NCBI RefSeq assembly: GCF_900102005.1
Contig: NZ_LT627736.1
Location: 1,736,001-1,800,000 of the forward strand
DNA length: 64,000 nt
Direction of reading: 5' to 3'
Source: Microbacterium sp. LKL04
GTDB lineage: Bacteria; Actinomycetota; Actinomycetes; Actinomycetales; Microbacteriaceae
Shown in pieces: positions 45,448 through 54,079 of this stretch. Both the position numbers and the translations under genes were made by a program. A model generated the notes under the pieces. The model was not told where the DNA came from. It saw only the letters and a list, made by a program, of their open reading frames with translations, and ran no database searches. Every line of letters begins with the position of its first letter. The stretch's first letter is position 1.

Positions 45448-46325
45448 TTCGCGAGCCTCTCGATGAAGACCTTCCGCGCCCAGAGGTAGCCGACCCCCGA
45501 CAGGACGAGCAGGTAGGAGAGATGGACGACGACCATCGCCGGCGGCACCGCGGCCTCGTAGGTGGCGAGGCGCCCCAACTCGGCACCGTGCCACAGGGGC
45601 GAGACCCACCCGATCCACTGGAGCCAGACGGGCAGGGTCTCGAGCGGGTAGAAGGTGCCCGAGAACAGGAACATCGGCATGAAGATGAAGCGCTGGACGA
45701 GGGCGAACTGCCCCTTGTCGTCCTCGATCGAGCCGGCATACGCCATGATCGGGATGCCGAAGGCGAGACCCGCGAGCAGACCCGCCGGGATCGCGAGCCA
45801 GCCGGTCTCGGGGTTCGGCACGGTGGTCCAGCCGATGCCGAGGGCGCCGAGCAGCCAGATGAACAGGTAGTACGCCGCGACCGCGAACGCCATCCGCGCG
45901 GCCGCCCCGATGATGACGCCGTTCGCGATCTGAGGACTCGACAGCGCCGACGCGTTGAACCCGAAGAAGTATCGACGCCACTTGAACCCCGCCATGACCG
46001 GATAGGTCATCTCCTCCGAGGCCACCGAGATCGCCGCCGTGACGAGCAGGGCGGGGGCGACGAAGACGAGGTAGTCGACCTGCACGCCCCGGTCGTCGAT
46101 GGGGGCTTGAATGAGGGCGGCGAGTCCGGCCGCGAGCCCCAGGAGGTAGAGCACGGGCTGGCCCAGCGCGCCGACCACGATCGTCCATCCGTACGCGCGC
46201 ATCGCACGGACCATGTGCTCGGTGACGTACCAGCTGCCGCGACGCCGGGGCTTGCGACCCCACTGCATCGCCTCGGCGCGCAGCTCGTCGAGCGTCGGCT
46301 GCGCCGCCACGGTCGCGTCGCTCAT
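45444..46325 (-). CDS. ABC-2 type exporter permease (first subunit)
   Basis: 293 aa with six hydrophobic segments. It is a paralogue of the following permease: FMPMFLFSGTFYPLETLPVW and WVSPLWHGAELGRL occupy the same position as its ABC-2 signature, while the N-terminus is an extra cytoplasmic stretch of about 45 residues. It overlaps both neighbours by 4 nt, so the two probably form a heterodimeric channel. Confidence 0.86.
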   Translation of the reverse strand: MSDATVAAQPTLDELRAEAMQWGRKPRRRGSWYVTEHMVRAMRAYGWTIVVGALGQPVLYLLGLAAGLAALIQAPIDDRGVQVDYLVFVAPALLVTAAISVASEEMTYPVMAGFKWRRYFFGFNASALSSPQIANGVIIGAAARMAFAVAAYYLFIWLLGALGIGWTTVPNPETGWLAIPAGLLAGLAFGIPIMAYAGSIEDDKGQFALVQRFIFMPMFLFSGTFYPLETLPVWLQWIGWVSPLWHGAELGRLATYEAAVPPAMVVVHLSYLLVLSGVGYLWARKVFIERLAK

Positions 46326-47263
46326 TCGATCAGCGACCGTCCGGTCAAGCGGAGGAAGACGTCCTCCAGGCTCGAACGCCGGACGAGGCTCGTCATCGGC
46401 TGCAGACCCGAGGCGGTCACGCGTTCGAGGGCGGCTTCGCCATCGTGGGCGTAGACGAGGATGCGGTCGGGCAGCACCTCGACGCGGTCGCCGATGCCCT
46501 GCAGCTGCGCGGCGACCTGCTCGTTGCGATCCGAGCCGAAGCGCACCTCGAGCACCTCGCGGCTGGAGTGCTCGCGGATGAGGGACGACGGACTTCCCTC
46601 GGCCATGATGCGGCCCTTGTCGACGACGATGAGCCGGTCGCAGAGCTGCTCCGCCTCATCCATGTAGTGGGTCGTGAGGACGAGCGTCGTGCCCCGCTCC
46701 TTCAGGCGGAACAGCCGGTCCCACAGCACGTGACGCGCCTGCGGGTCGAGGCCCGTCGTGGGCTCGTCCAGGAGCAGGATGCGCGGATCGTTGATGAGCC
46801 CGCGCGCGATCGTGAGCCGGCGCTTCATGCCGCCGGACAGCTGGTCGACCTTGTTCTTCGCCTTGTCCTCGAGCTGGGCGAACGCCAGCAGTTCGTCGGC
46901 CTTCTCGGCGCAGACCCTGCCCGGGAGGCCGAAGTACCGGCCGTAGATGTACAGGTTCTCGCGGGCGTTGAGCTCACCGTCGAGGTTGTCCTGTTGCGGG
47001 ACGACGCCCAGGCGCGAACGGATCTCCGGGCCGTACCGGTCCGGGTCCAGCCCCAGGATCGCGAGGTCGCCGCTCGTGCGCGTCGAGACGGCGCCGATCA
47101 TCTTCATGGTCGTCGATTTGCCGGCGCCGTTGGGACCGAGGAGGCCGAAGGACTCCCCCGGGGCGACCTCGAACGACAGTCCGTCGACGGCGACGAAGTC
47201 GGGCTTGCCCTTGCTCTTGTAGGCCTTGACGAGGCTTTCGGCGCGGATCACGGGTTCTGGCAC
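46322..47263 (-). CDS. ABC exporter ATPase, DrrA/NodI-like
   Basis: 313 aa. Walker A LLGPNGAGKSTTMK (about 39-52), signature LSGGMKRRL, Walker B ILLLDEPTTGLDPQ, and the switch histidine in LVLTTHYMDEAEQL. The C-terminal domain of about 80 residues after the ATPase core is typical of DrrA/NodI-like drug or polysaccharide export ATPases. It starts with GTG at 47263; TAGTGT ends 6 nt upstream on that strand, so it is probably leaderless. It is divergent from a second ABC exporter. Confidence 0.9.
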   Translation of the reverse strand: MPEPVIRAESLVKAYKSKGKPDFVAVDGLSFEVAPGESFGLLGPNGAGKSTTMKMIGAVSTRTSGDLAILGLDPDRYGPEIRSRLGVVPQQDNLDGELNARENLYIYGRYFGLPGRVCAEKADELLAFAQLEDKAKNKVDQLSGGMKRRLTIARGLINDPRILLLDEPTTGLDPQARHVLWDRLFRLKERGTTLVLTTHYMDEAEQLCDRLIVVDKGRIMAEGSPSSLIREHSSREVLEVRFGSDRNEQVAAQLQGIGDRVEVLPDRILVYAHDGEAALERVTASGLQPMTSLVRRSSLEDVFLRLTGRSLIE

Positions 47264-47304
47264 CGGACCACACTATCGACGGGCTGGGACACGACAAGGT
47301 GACC

Positions 47305-47348
47305 GTCAACCGATATTGACACCCGCGCATGCGTCAATTAACGTTGAC
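47305..47348 (+). promoter_or_regulatory. Promoter with twin GTCAA-N6-TTGAC operators
   Basis: TTGACA (47316-47321), a 17-bp spacer and TAACGT (47339-47344) form a near-canonical promoter. Two copies of the dyad GTCAA-N6-TTGAC (47305-47320 and 47333-47348), 28 bp apart centre to centre, cover the -35 and the -10. Repression by a dimeric regulator is the simple reading. Confidence 0.7.
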
Positions 47349-47367
47349 GCGAAAGGAAGGCGATGAC

Positions 47368-47580
47368 ATGACCACCGACATCCGGACCCTGATCGGTTCG
47401 CCGCCCGACGGCGAACCGATCGCCGAGCTGCATCGTCTCGCCGAGATCAGGCGCGAACTCGCGCGTGCCGAGGAGGCGCAGGTGCGACGCGCACGCGTCC
47501 AGGGCTACTCCTGGCAGGCGGTCGCCAGCGCGCTGGGCGTCAGCAAGCAAGCTGCTCATAAGAAGTACGGGGGAAGATAG
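47368..47580 (+). CDS. Small helix-turn-helix protein
   Basis: 70 aa. A helical N-terminal part (ELHRLAEIRRELARAEEAQVRRA) leads to a compact HTH at the C-terminus (GYSWQAVASALGVSKQAAHKKYG), the sigma-region-4-like module found in many short actinobacterial proteins. The ATG at 47368 follows AAAGGAAGG with 7-nt spacing. Only 4 nt separate it from the ABC exporter gene. It may regulate its own operon through the GTCAA-N6-TTGAC sites, but a single HTH of this kind does not prove that. Confidence 0.75.
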   Translation: MTTDIRTLIGSPPDGEPIAELHRLAEIRRELARAEEAQVRRARVQGYSWQAVASALGVSKQAAHKKYGGR

Positions 47581-47584
47581 AGGG

Positions 47585-49459
47585 ATGTCCACGCCCCGCC
47601 GCGGTCTGCGCCGCCCCTCGAAGGACGACGGCCCCCGGGCCAGCCTCCGCCAGCTCCTGCCCTTCCTCCTCGAGCACAAGCGCGTCCTCGTCGTGGTCGG
47701 TGTCCTCAGTGTGCTCGAAGCGGCCGCGACCCTCGTGCAGCCGCTCCTGGTGGGCGACGTCATCGGCCGCGTGCAGGCGGGCCAGGCCCTCGGCATCCTC
47801 GTCTGGGTCCTGGTCGGACTCGTCGTGGTGTCGTCCCTCGTCGGCGGGTTCCAGCACTACCTGCTGCAGCGCACCGGCACCGCCGTCGTTTACTCGAGCC
47901 GTCGCCGCCTCATCGCGAAGCTCCTGCGCCTGCCGGTGCAGGAGTACGACGCTCGCCGCACCGGCGATCTCGTCTCACGAGTGGGCACAGACACGACGCT
48001 CCTCTACGCCGTCCTCACGCAGGGCTTCGCCGACTCGATCGGCAACGCCCTGATCTTCGTCGGCGCGATCATCGCGATGCTCGTGATCGACCCCGTCCTG
48101 CTCCTGCTGATCGTCGTGGTGATCGGTGCGTCCGCGGCGGTCGTCGGCATCCTGAGCGGTCGGATCCGTCGAGCCACGTCGGTGCAGCAGGAGAAGGTGG
48201 GGGCGCTCGCCTCGGGCGTCGAACGGGCGATCGGCTCGATCCGCACCATCCGCGCGTCCGGCGCGGAGTCGCGCGAGCAAGACACGATCTCGGCGACGGC
48301 GAGCGAGGCGTACGACGCCGGCGTGAAGGTCGCGAAGGCCTCCGCGATCGTCGTGCCGGTGGCCGGCATCGCGCTCCAGGTCTCGCTGCTCGTCGTGCTC
48401 GGCGTCGGCGGGTTCCGCGTGGCATCCGGCGCGATCGAGATCGCTCAGCTCGTCGTCTTCGTGATGTTCCTGTTCTTCCTCGTGCAGCCGCTGGCGTCGT
48501 TCTTCGGCGCCATCACCTCGGTGAACCAAGCACTCGGCGCGCTGGGCCGCATCCAGGAGGTCCTCGACCTGCCCGACGAGACGGCCGAGGATGCCGCGAT
48601 CGCCGCGTCAGCGGCGGCGCCCGAGGCCGGCTCCCCGGCCGCGATCGAGTTCCGCGACGTGCACTTCTCGTACCCCGACGCGGTCGTCCGCGCCCGCCGG
48701 AATGCGCAGGACGAGGCGCTCAAGACGCTCGCCGACGCTCGGGCACCGCTCCCCGAGGACGCCGAGCCGGAACCCGAGTCGACCGTCCTCCGCGGCGTCT
48801 CGTTCCGGGTACCGCGCGGTTCGCGCGTCGCGCTCGTCGGTCCGTCGGGCGCGGGGAAGTCGACGACTCTCGCGCTCATCGAGCGCTTTTACGACCCGAC
48901 CTCGGGCGCCGTCCTCGTCGACGGCGTCGACGCGCGTGCGCTCGACCGGCTCTCGCTGCGCGCGCGTCTGGGATACGTCGAGCAGGACGCCCCGACCCTG
49001 GCCGGAACGATCGCCGACAATCTGCGCCTCGCCTCGCCGAACGCGTCCGACGCGGACTGCGAGCGCGTGCTCGAGGCCGTGAACCTCACCGAGGTGCTCG
49101 AACGGTCGCCGCTGCGCCTGCAGGCTCCCGTCGGCGAGGCGGGGGTCATGCTCTCGGGCGGTGAACGTCAGCGTCTCGCGATCGCGCGCGCGCTGCTGGC
49201 CGCTCCCCCGATCCTCCTGCTCGACGAGTCGACGTCGTCGCTCGACGGCCTCAACGAGCAGCGCATGCGCGAGGCGATCGACGCCGTCGCCGCCGGGCGC
49301 ACGCTCGTCGTCATCGCCCACCGACTGTCGACCGTCGTCGACAGCGACCTCATCGTCGTGCTCGACCACGGCCGCGTCGTCGGTCAGGGCACGCACGACG
49401 AGCTGATCCGCGACGTCCCGCTGTACCGCGACCTCGCCGCCCGTCAGCTGCTCGTCTGA
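47585..49459 (+). CDS. ABC exporter, fused membrane and ATPase domains
   Basis: 624 aa, a half-transporter. Six transmembrane helices lie within about 25-330. The ATPase domain has Walker A VGPSGAGKSTT (about 419-429), LSGGERQRLAIARALL, Walker B ILLLDESTSSLD and a switch histidine in VIAHRLST. An insertion of about 35 mostly charged residues (about 366-400) separates the A-loop tyrosine (FSYPDA) from VLRGVSF, where other family members have only a few residues. Substrate is probably a lipid or drug. It is co-transcribed with the small HTH gene under the twin-operator promoter. Confidence 0.9.
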   Translation: MSTPRRGLRRPSKDDGPRASLRQLLPFLLEHKRVLVVVGVLSVLEAAATLVQPLLVGDVIGRVQAGQALGILVWVLVGLVVVSSLVGGFQHYLLQRTGTAVVYSSRRRLIAKLLRLPVQEYDARRTGDLVSRVGTDTTLLYAVLTQGFADSIGNALIFVGAIIAMLVIDPVLLLLIVVVIGASAAVVGILSGRIRRATSVQQEKVGALASGVERAIGSIRTIRASGAESREQDTISATASEAYDAGVKVAKASAIVVPVAGIALQVSLLVVLGVGGFRVASGAIEIAQLVVFVMFLFFLVQPLASFFGAITSVNQALGALGRIQEVLDLPDETAEDAAIAASAAAPEAGSPAAIEFRDVHFSYPDAVVRARRNAQDEALKTLADARAPLPEDAEPEPESTVLRGVSFRVPRGSRVALVGPSGAGKSTTLALIERFYDPTSGAVLVDGVDARALDRLSLRARLGYVEQDAPTLAGTIADNLRLASPNASDADCERVLEAVNLTEVLERSPLRLQAPVGEAGVMLSGGERQRLAIARALLAAPPILLLDESTSSLDGLNEQRMREAIDAVAAGRTLVVIAHRLSTVVDSDLIVVLDHGRVVGQGTHDELIRDVPLYRDLAARQLLV

Positions 49460-49465
49460 CGCGAA

Positions 49466-49514
49466 ACGTCGCGGATGGTCGCCTCCCGCGAGGAAAGGCG
49501 ACCATCTGCGACGT
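49466..49514. terminator. Two-way terminator hairpin between ABC exporter and pckG
   Basis: 19-nt arms (49466-49484 with 49496-49514) pair with a single G-T-type mismatch around an 11-nt loop. It lies between the stops of two convergent genes. Confidence 0.7.
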
Positions 49515-49530
49515 CTCGGCGTGCGGAGGG

Positions 49531-51432
49531 TCAGGCCTCCTGCTGCGCGCGCTGCAGGCGGTAGCGCAGGGCGGCGAGCTCGGCGTAGAGGGCGGGCGGG
49601 ACCTTGCCGCCGAACGTCCGGTAGAACTCCTCGGTGAGGTCGGCCTCGGCGAGCCAGGATGCCGGGTCCACCGCGAACAGCTCGACGAGGTCCGTCTGCG
49701 GCACCTCGATCCCCGCGAGGTTGAGGTCGTCGGTCTTCGGCAGGCGCCCGACGGGGCTGTCCACGGCGCCGACGGACCCGTCGATGCGGCGGATGATCCA
49801 GTCGATGACGCGGGCGTTGTCGCCGAAGCCCGGCCACAGGAAGCGCCCGTCCGAGCCCTTGCGGAACCAGTTGACCTGGAAGATGCGCGGAGCCCGGTCG
49901 AAGCGCAGCTTCTGACCGACCTTCAGCCAGTGGCCGAAGTAGTCCGCCATGTTGTAGCCACAGAACGGCAGCATGGCGAACGGGTCGCGGCGCAGCTCGC
50001 CGACGAGGCCCTCGGCTGCAGCGGTGCGCTCGGAGGAGATGTTCGAGCCCATGAAGACGCCGTGGGTCCAGTCCGTGGCTTCGACGACCAGCGGGACGTT
50101 GGTGGCGCGGCGTCCGCCGAACAGGATCGCGTCGAGCGGCACGCCCTCGGGCGCATCCCAGTCGTCGGCGATCTGCGGGCACTGCCCCGCGCTGACGGTG
50201 AAGCGCGAGTTGGGGTGGGCGGCGGGACGACCGGATGCCGGGGTCCAGGGCTTGCCCTCCCAGTCGGTGAGCTCGGCGGGCGCCTCGTCGGTGAGGCCCT
50301 CCCACCACACGTCGCCGTCGGGGCGGAGCGCGACGTTCGTGAAGATCGTGTTGCCCCAGAGGGTGTCGACCGCCGTCACGTTCGTCGATTCGCCCGTCCC
50401 CGGCGCGACGCCGAAGAAACCGGCCTCCGGGTTGATGGCCCAGAGGCGACCGTCCTCGCCCGGGCGGAGCCAGGCGATGTCGTCGCCGAGCGTCTCGACC
50501 CGCCAGCCGGGGATGGTCGGGCGCAGCATGGCGAGGTTCGTCTTGCCGCAGGCCGAGGGGAAGGCGGCGGCGACGTGGTACGTCTTGCCGGCCGGGTCGA
50601 TGACGCGGATGAGCAGCATGTGCTCGGCGAGCCAGCCCTCGTCGCGGCCGATGACCGAGGCGATGCGCAGCGCGAAGCACTTCTTGGCGAGGATCGCGTT
50701 GCCGCCGTAGCCGGAGCCGAACGACCAGACCTCGAGCGTCTCGGGGAAGTGGACGATGTACTTCTCGTCGTTGCAGGGCCAGGCCTCGTCCTGCTGCCCG
50801 GGGGCGAGGGGCGCGCCCACCGAGTGCACGGTCTTGACCCAGGGCTTGCCGTCGGCGATCTGCTGCAGCACGTCGGCGCCGACGCGCGTCATGATGCCGA
50901 TGGAGGTGACGGCGTAGGCGCTGTCGGTCACCTGGACGCCGATGTGCGAGAGCGGGCCGCCGACGGCGCCCATCGAGAACGGCACGACGTACATCGTGCG
51001 ACCGCGCATGCTGCCTTCGAACAGCGGGGTGATGGTCGCGCGGATCTCTTCGGGCGCGATCCAGTTGTTCGTGGGACCGGCATCCTCTTCACGCTCCGAG
51101 GCGATGAACGTACGACCCTCGGTGCGGGCGACGTCGCTCGGGTGCGAGCGCGCCAGGTAGGAACCGGGACGCCACTCGGGGTTGAGCTTGATGAGTTTGC
51201 CCTCGTCGACCTGCTGGCGCAGCAGGGCGTCGTTCTCGGCGGCCGAGCCGTCGACCCAGTGGATGCGGGCGGGCTGCGTGAGCTCCGCGATCTCGTCGAC
51301 CCAGGCGTGGAGGGCGGCCATGGCATCGCCGGTGGCGCGGGGACGGATGCCGGTGGGCGCCGTCGTCGGGTGGGAGACGATCGGCGTCGAGCCGGTGCGG
51401 GTGGGGCGGGTGAACAGGTCTGCGATGGCCAT
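49531..51432 (-). CDS. pckG: Phosphoenolpyruvate carboxykinase (GTP)
   Basis: 633 aa. Converts oxaloacetate to PEP with GTP, the entry to gluconeogenesis. Visible are the P-loop [13 protein letters not shown] (about 283-295) with the reactive cysteine, [10 protein letters not shown], and the GTP-site region [29 protein letters not shown] precedes the ATG. It is divergent from a RamB-type regulator, the arrangement expected if that regulator controls acetate and gluconeogenic genes. It also uses PEP-linked carbon like the PTS locus, but in the opposite sense. Confidence 0.96.
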   Translation of the reverse strand: MAIADLFTRPTRTGSTPIVSHPTTAPTGIRPRATGDAMAALHAWVDEIAELTQPARIHWVDGSAAENDALLRQQVDEGKLIKLNPEWRPGSYLARSHPSDVARTEGRTFIASEREEDAGPTNNWIAPEEIRATITPLFEGSMRGRTMYVVPFSMGAVGGPLSHIGVQVTDSAYAVTSIGIMTRVGADVLQQIADGKPWVKTVHSVGAPLAPGQQDEAWPCNDEKYIVHFPETLEVWSFGSGYGGNAILAKKCFALRIASVIGRDEGWLAEHMLLIRVIDPAGKTYHVAAAFPSACGKTNLAMLRPTIPGWRVETLGDDIAWLRPGEDGRLWAINPEAGFFGVAPGTGESTNVTAVDTLWGNTIFTNVALRPDGDVWWEGLTDEAPAELTDWEGKPWTPASGRPAAHPNSRFTVSAGQCPQIADDWDAPEGVPLDAILFGGRRATNVPLVVEATDWTHGVFMGSNISSERTAAAEGLVGELRRDPFAMLPFCGYNMADYFGHWLKVGQKLRFDRAPRIFQVNWFRKGSDGRFLWPGFGDNARVIDWIIRRIDGSVGAVDSPVGRLPKTDDLNLAGIEVPQTDLVELFAVDPASWLAEADLTEEFYRTFGGKVPPALYAELAALRYRLQRAQQEA

Positions 51433-51529
51433 TCGGCGCTCCTCGGTCGGGGTGGACGTGTTTCCACTGTGCGCGCCGTTCGACCAGTTTTTCGCGACTT
51501 CGCGGCGTCAAGAATCGGCTTTCTTTCGC

Positions 51530-51535
51530 TAACAT
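51530..51535 (+). promoter_or_regulatory. -10 box of a leaderless promoter for the RamB-like gene
   Basis: TAACAT ends 7 nt before the ATG at 51543. The stretch just upstream (CTTTCTTTCGC) is AT-richer than its surroundings and could hold a regulator site. Confidence 0.4.
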
Positions 51536-51542
51536 CAAGTTC

Positions 51543-52976
51543 ATGGCCACGCCCCTCCAGCTCTCGACCCTCGGTCACCGCATCCGCCACCAGCGGACCG
51601 CCCACGGGTACACGCTCGACGAACTGGGGGCGATCGTCGGCATCGCCGGGAGCCAGCTCAGCCTCATCGAGAACGGCAAGCGGGAGCCGAAGCTCTCCGT
51701 CCTCCAGGCGATCGCCGCCGCAACGGGGACCGATGTCGCCGACCTCCTCTCCACCGAGCCGCCGAACCGCCGTGCCGCGTTGGAGCTCGATCTCGAGCGC
51801 GCGCAGCGGAGCCCCGTCTTCCGCCGCCTCGGCGTGCCGCCCGTACGGGTCACCAAGACGATGTCGGACGAGACGATCGAGGGGATCCTCGCCCTCCACC
51901 GCGAGCTCGAACGACGCGAGCGGGAGTCGATCGCGACGCCCGAAGAGGCTCGCCGTGCCAACACCGAGCTGCGCCTGCGCATGCGGGAGCAGGACAACTA
52001 CCTGCCCGAGATCGAGAAGCTCGCCGAGAAGAAGCTGAAGGCCGCCGGCCACACCACCGGCGCCCTCACCCACCGGACGGTGAGCATCATGGCGGAGCAG
52101 CTCGGGTTCGAGCTGATCTACGCGAGCGACCTGCCGCACTCGGCGCGATCGGTCACCGACCTCGAGAACGGGCGGATCTATCTGCCCCCGGCATCCATTC
52201 CCGGCGGTCACGGCCTGCGCTCGATGGCCCTCCAGGCGATGGCGCACCGCCTGCTCGGACACACGCCTCCGACCGACTACGCGGACTTCCTGCAGCAGCG
52301 CCTGGAGATCAACTACTACGCGGCCTGCTGCCTCATGCCCGAGACCGCGTCGGTCGCCTTCCTGGCGCAGGCGAAGAAGGATCGGAACCTCGCCGTCGAG
52401 GACTTCCGCGATGCGTTCGGGGTCACGCACGAAGCCGCGGCGATGCGGATGACCAACCTCCTGACGCGGCATCTCGACATCTCGCTGCACTTCTTGCGCG
52501 TCGACGGCGCAGGCGCGATCAACCGCGTGTACGAGAACGACGGCCTCCCCCTGCCGATGGATGTGACCGGATCGGTCGAGGGCCAGATGGTGTGCCGGAA
52601 GTTCGCAGCGCGGTCCGCCTTCGCCGAGCAGAACCGCACGACCGAGCACTACCAGTACACCGACACTCCCAGCGGAACGTTCTGGTGCTCCAGCCAGACC
52701 GGCACGACCGCAGACGGCGAGTTCTCGATCACGGTCGGGGTGCCGTTCGACGACGCACGGTGGTTCCGCGGGAGGGAGACGCAGAAGCGGGCCACCTCGA
52801 CCTGCCCGGATGAAGCGTGCTGCCGACGACCCGACACGTCGCTGACCGAGCGATGGCAGGGCAAGGCCTGGCCGAGCGCCCGCGTGCACATGCAGATGTT
52901 CTCCCCGCTTCCGAGCGGGATGTTCCCCGGTGTCGACGACGGCGAGGTCTACGCGTTCCTGGATCGACACGCCTGA
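51543..52976 (+). CDS. RamB-like transcriptional regulator (XRE HTH with IrrE/ScfR domains)
   Basis: 477 aa. The N-terminal XRE HTH (about 8-65: LGHRIRHQRTAHGYTLDELG, SQLSLIENGKREPK) is followed by an IrrE/ImmA-type peptidase-like domain (about 185-320) and a cysteine-containing C-terminal short-chain-fatty-acyl regulator domain (CPDEACCRRP near 420). The HExxH of active ImmA peptidases is not present: the corresponding segment reads MALQAMAHRLLGH. This is the layout of RamB, which controls acetate and glyoxylate-cycle genes in corynebacteria and mycobacteria. Divergence from pckG makes that gene a likely target. Confidence 0.85.
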   Translation: MATPLQLSTLGHRIRHQRTAHGYTLDELGAIVGIAGSQLSLIENGKREPKLSVLQAIAAATGTDVADLLSTEPPNRRAALELDLERAQRSPVFRRLGVPPVRVTKTMSDETIEGILALHRELERRERESIATPEEARRANTELRLRMREQDNYLPEIEKLAEKKLKAAGHTTGALTHRTVSIMAEQLGFELIYASDLPHSARSVTDLENGRIYLPPASIPGGHGLRSMALQAMAHRLLGHTPPTDYADFLQQRLEINYYAACCLMPETASVAFLAQAKKDRNLAVEDFRDAFGVTHEAAAMRMTNLLTRHLDISLHFLRVDGAGAINRVYENDGLPLPMDVTGSVEGQMVCRKFAARSAFAEQNRTTEHYQYTDTPSGTFWCSSQTGTTADGEFSITVGVPFDDARWFRGRETQKRATSTCPDEACCRRPDTSLTERWQGKAWPSARVHMQMFSPLPSGMFPGVDDGEVYAFLDRHA

Positions 52977-52984
52977 GCGTCGTG

Positions 52985-53014
52985 TTGAGCGCCACCGCGC
53001 AGCGGGTGTACGCT
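52985..53014 (+). promoter_or_regulatory. Promoter of efeUOB
   Basis: TTGAGC (52985-52990), 18 bp, TACGCT (53009-53014). The predicted start, near 53021, is immediately before the iron box. Confidence 0.55.
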
Positions 53015-53022
53015 CACGCGAG

Positions 53023-53041
53023 TGAGGTTCGCCTAACCTAA
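53023..53041 (+). promoter_or_regulatory. Iron box for a DtxR/IdeR-type repressor
   Basis: TGAGGTTCGCCTAACCTAA matches the DtxR/IdeR consensus TTAGGTTAGSCTAACCTAA at 17 of 19 positions. Placed just downstream of the promoter, it would block transcription when iron is plentiful. The repressor gene is not in the window. Confidence 0.85.
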
Positions 53042-53128
53042 TCTGCCGTCTCGTGCAGCAGGTCCGCGGACGGGCTGCGACGGGGCAGCGGGCACCGGCC
53101 TCACTCCCGAACACCCGAAGAGATACCC

Positions 53129-54079
53129 GTGCTCGCGTCGCTCCTCCCTCCCTTCCTCATCGGCCTCCGCGAAGGCCTCGAGGCCGCTCTCGTCGTCGGC
53201 ATCCTCGTCGCCTACCTCGTCCGGATCGGACGCCGCGACGTCCTGCCGAAGCTCTGGGCCGGGGTGGGTCTCGCTGCGGCACTCGTGCTCGTCATCGGCG
53301 CGGTCCTCACCTTCGGCGCCTACGCGCTCACCTTCCAGGCCCAGGAGCTCCTCGGCGGGCTGCTGTCCCTGCTGGCGGTCGGGATGGTCACGTGGATGAT
53401 CTTCTGGATGCAGCGGACTGCACGGACGATGCGCTCCCATCTCGAGAGCGGCGTCGACCGCGCGCTCGCGATGGGCGGCTTCTGGGGGATCGTGCTCATC
53501 GGCTTCGTGTCCGTGGCGCGCGAAGGCATCGAGACGACACTGTTCCTCTGGTCGATGGTGCAGACCGCCGGCCAGGAGGGACCGGGATGGTTCGGCGCCG
53601 TGCTCGGACTCGCCGTCGCCGTCGTCCTCGGGTGGCTGCTGGCCCGCGGGGCCGTGCGGCTCGACCTCCGACGGTTCTTCGCCTGGACCGGCGGGTTCCT
53701 CGTCATCGTCGCGGCCGGCGTCCTGGCGTACGCATTCCACGATCTGCAGGAAGCCGGCGTCCTCCCCGGGCCGTTCTCCGACGCGGCGACGATCGACGCA
53801 GCGACGGGGGCCGTCGGCGTGGGCTGGGCCGGGTTCCCCTTCGGATGGGCGTTCGATGTCAGCGGGCAGATCCCTCCCGGCAGCGCGCTCGCCGCGATCC
53901 TGCAGGCGACCGTCGGCTTCATGCCCGAGATGACCTGGCTCCAGGTGATCGCCTGGGCCCTCTACCTCGCCGTCGTCGGCACCTTCTTCGTCCGCGGCCT
54001 GATCGGGCGCCCGCGCCGGGCTCCCGCTGCCTCCACCGACACCGTCGCATCCCGTCACGCATCCCTAGGAGCATCATGA
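53129..54079 (+). CDS. efeU: Ferrous iron permease EfeU (FTR1 family)
   Basis: 316 aa with seven hydrophobic segments. Both FTR1 iron-binding REXXE motifs are present: GLREGLEAALVVG in helix 1 (about 12-16) and VAREGIETTLFLW in helix 4 (about 130-140). Imports iron across the cytoplasmic membrane in the EfeUOB complex. The GTG at 53129 fits the family N-terminus; the leader is about 108 nt long. It overlaps efeO by 4 nt. Confidence 0.94.
   Translation: MLASLLPPFLIGLREGLEAALVVGILVAYLVRIGRRDVLPKLWAGVGLAAALVLVIGAVLTFGAYALTFQAQELLGGLLSLLAVGMVTWMIFWMQRTARTMRSHLESGVDRALAMGGFWGIVLIGFVSVAREGIETTLFLWSMVQTAGQEGPGWFGAVLGLAVAVVLGWLLARGAVRLDLRRFFAWTGGFLVIVAAGVLAYAFHDLQEAGVLPGPFSDAATIDAATGAVGVGWAGFPFGWAFDVSGQIPPGSALAAILQATVGFMPEMTWLQVIAWALYLAVVGTFFVRGLIGRPRRAPAASTDTVASRHASLGAS

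Noticed and set aside
51543..52976. Active ImmA-type metallopeptidase
   Set aside because: The HExxH zinc motif is replaced by MAHRLLGH-type sequence, and the overall layout matches RamB regulators instead.
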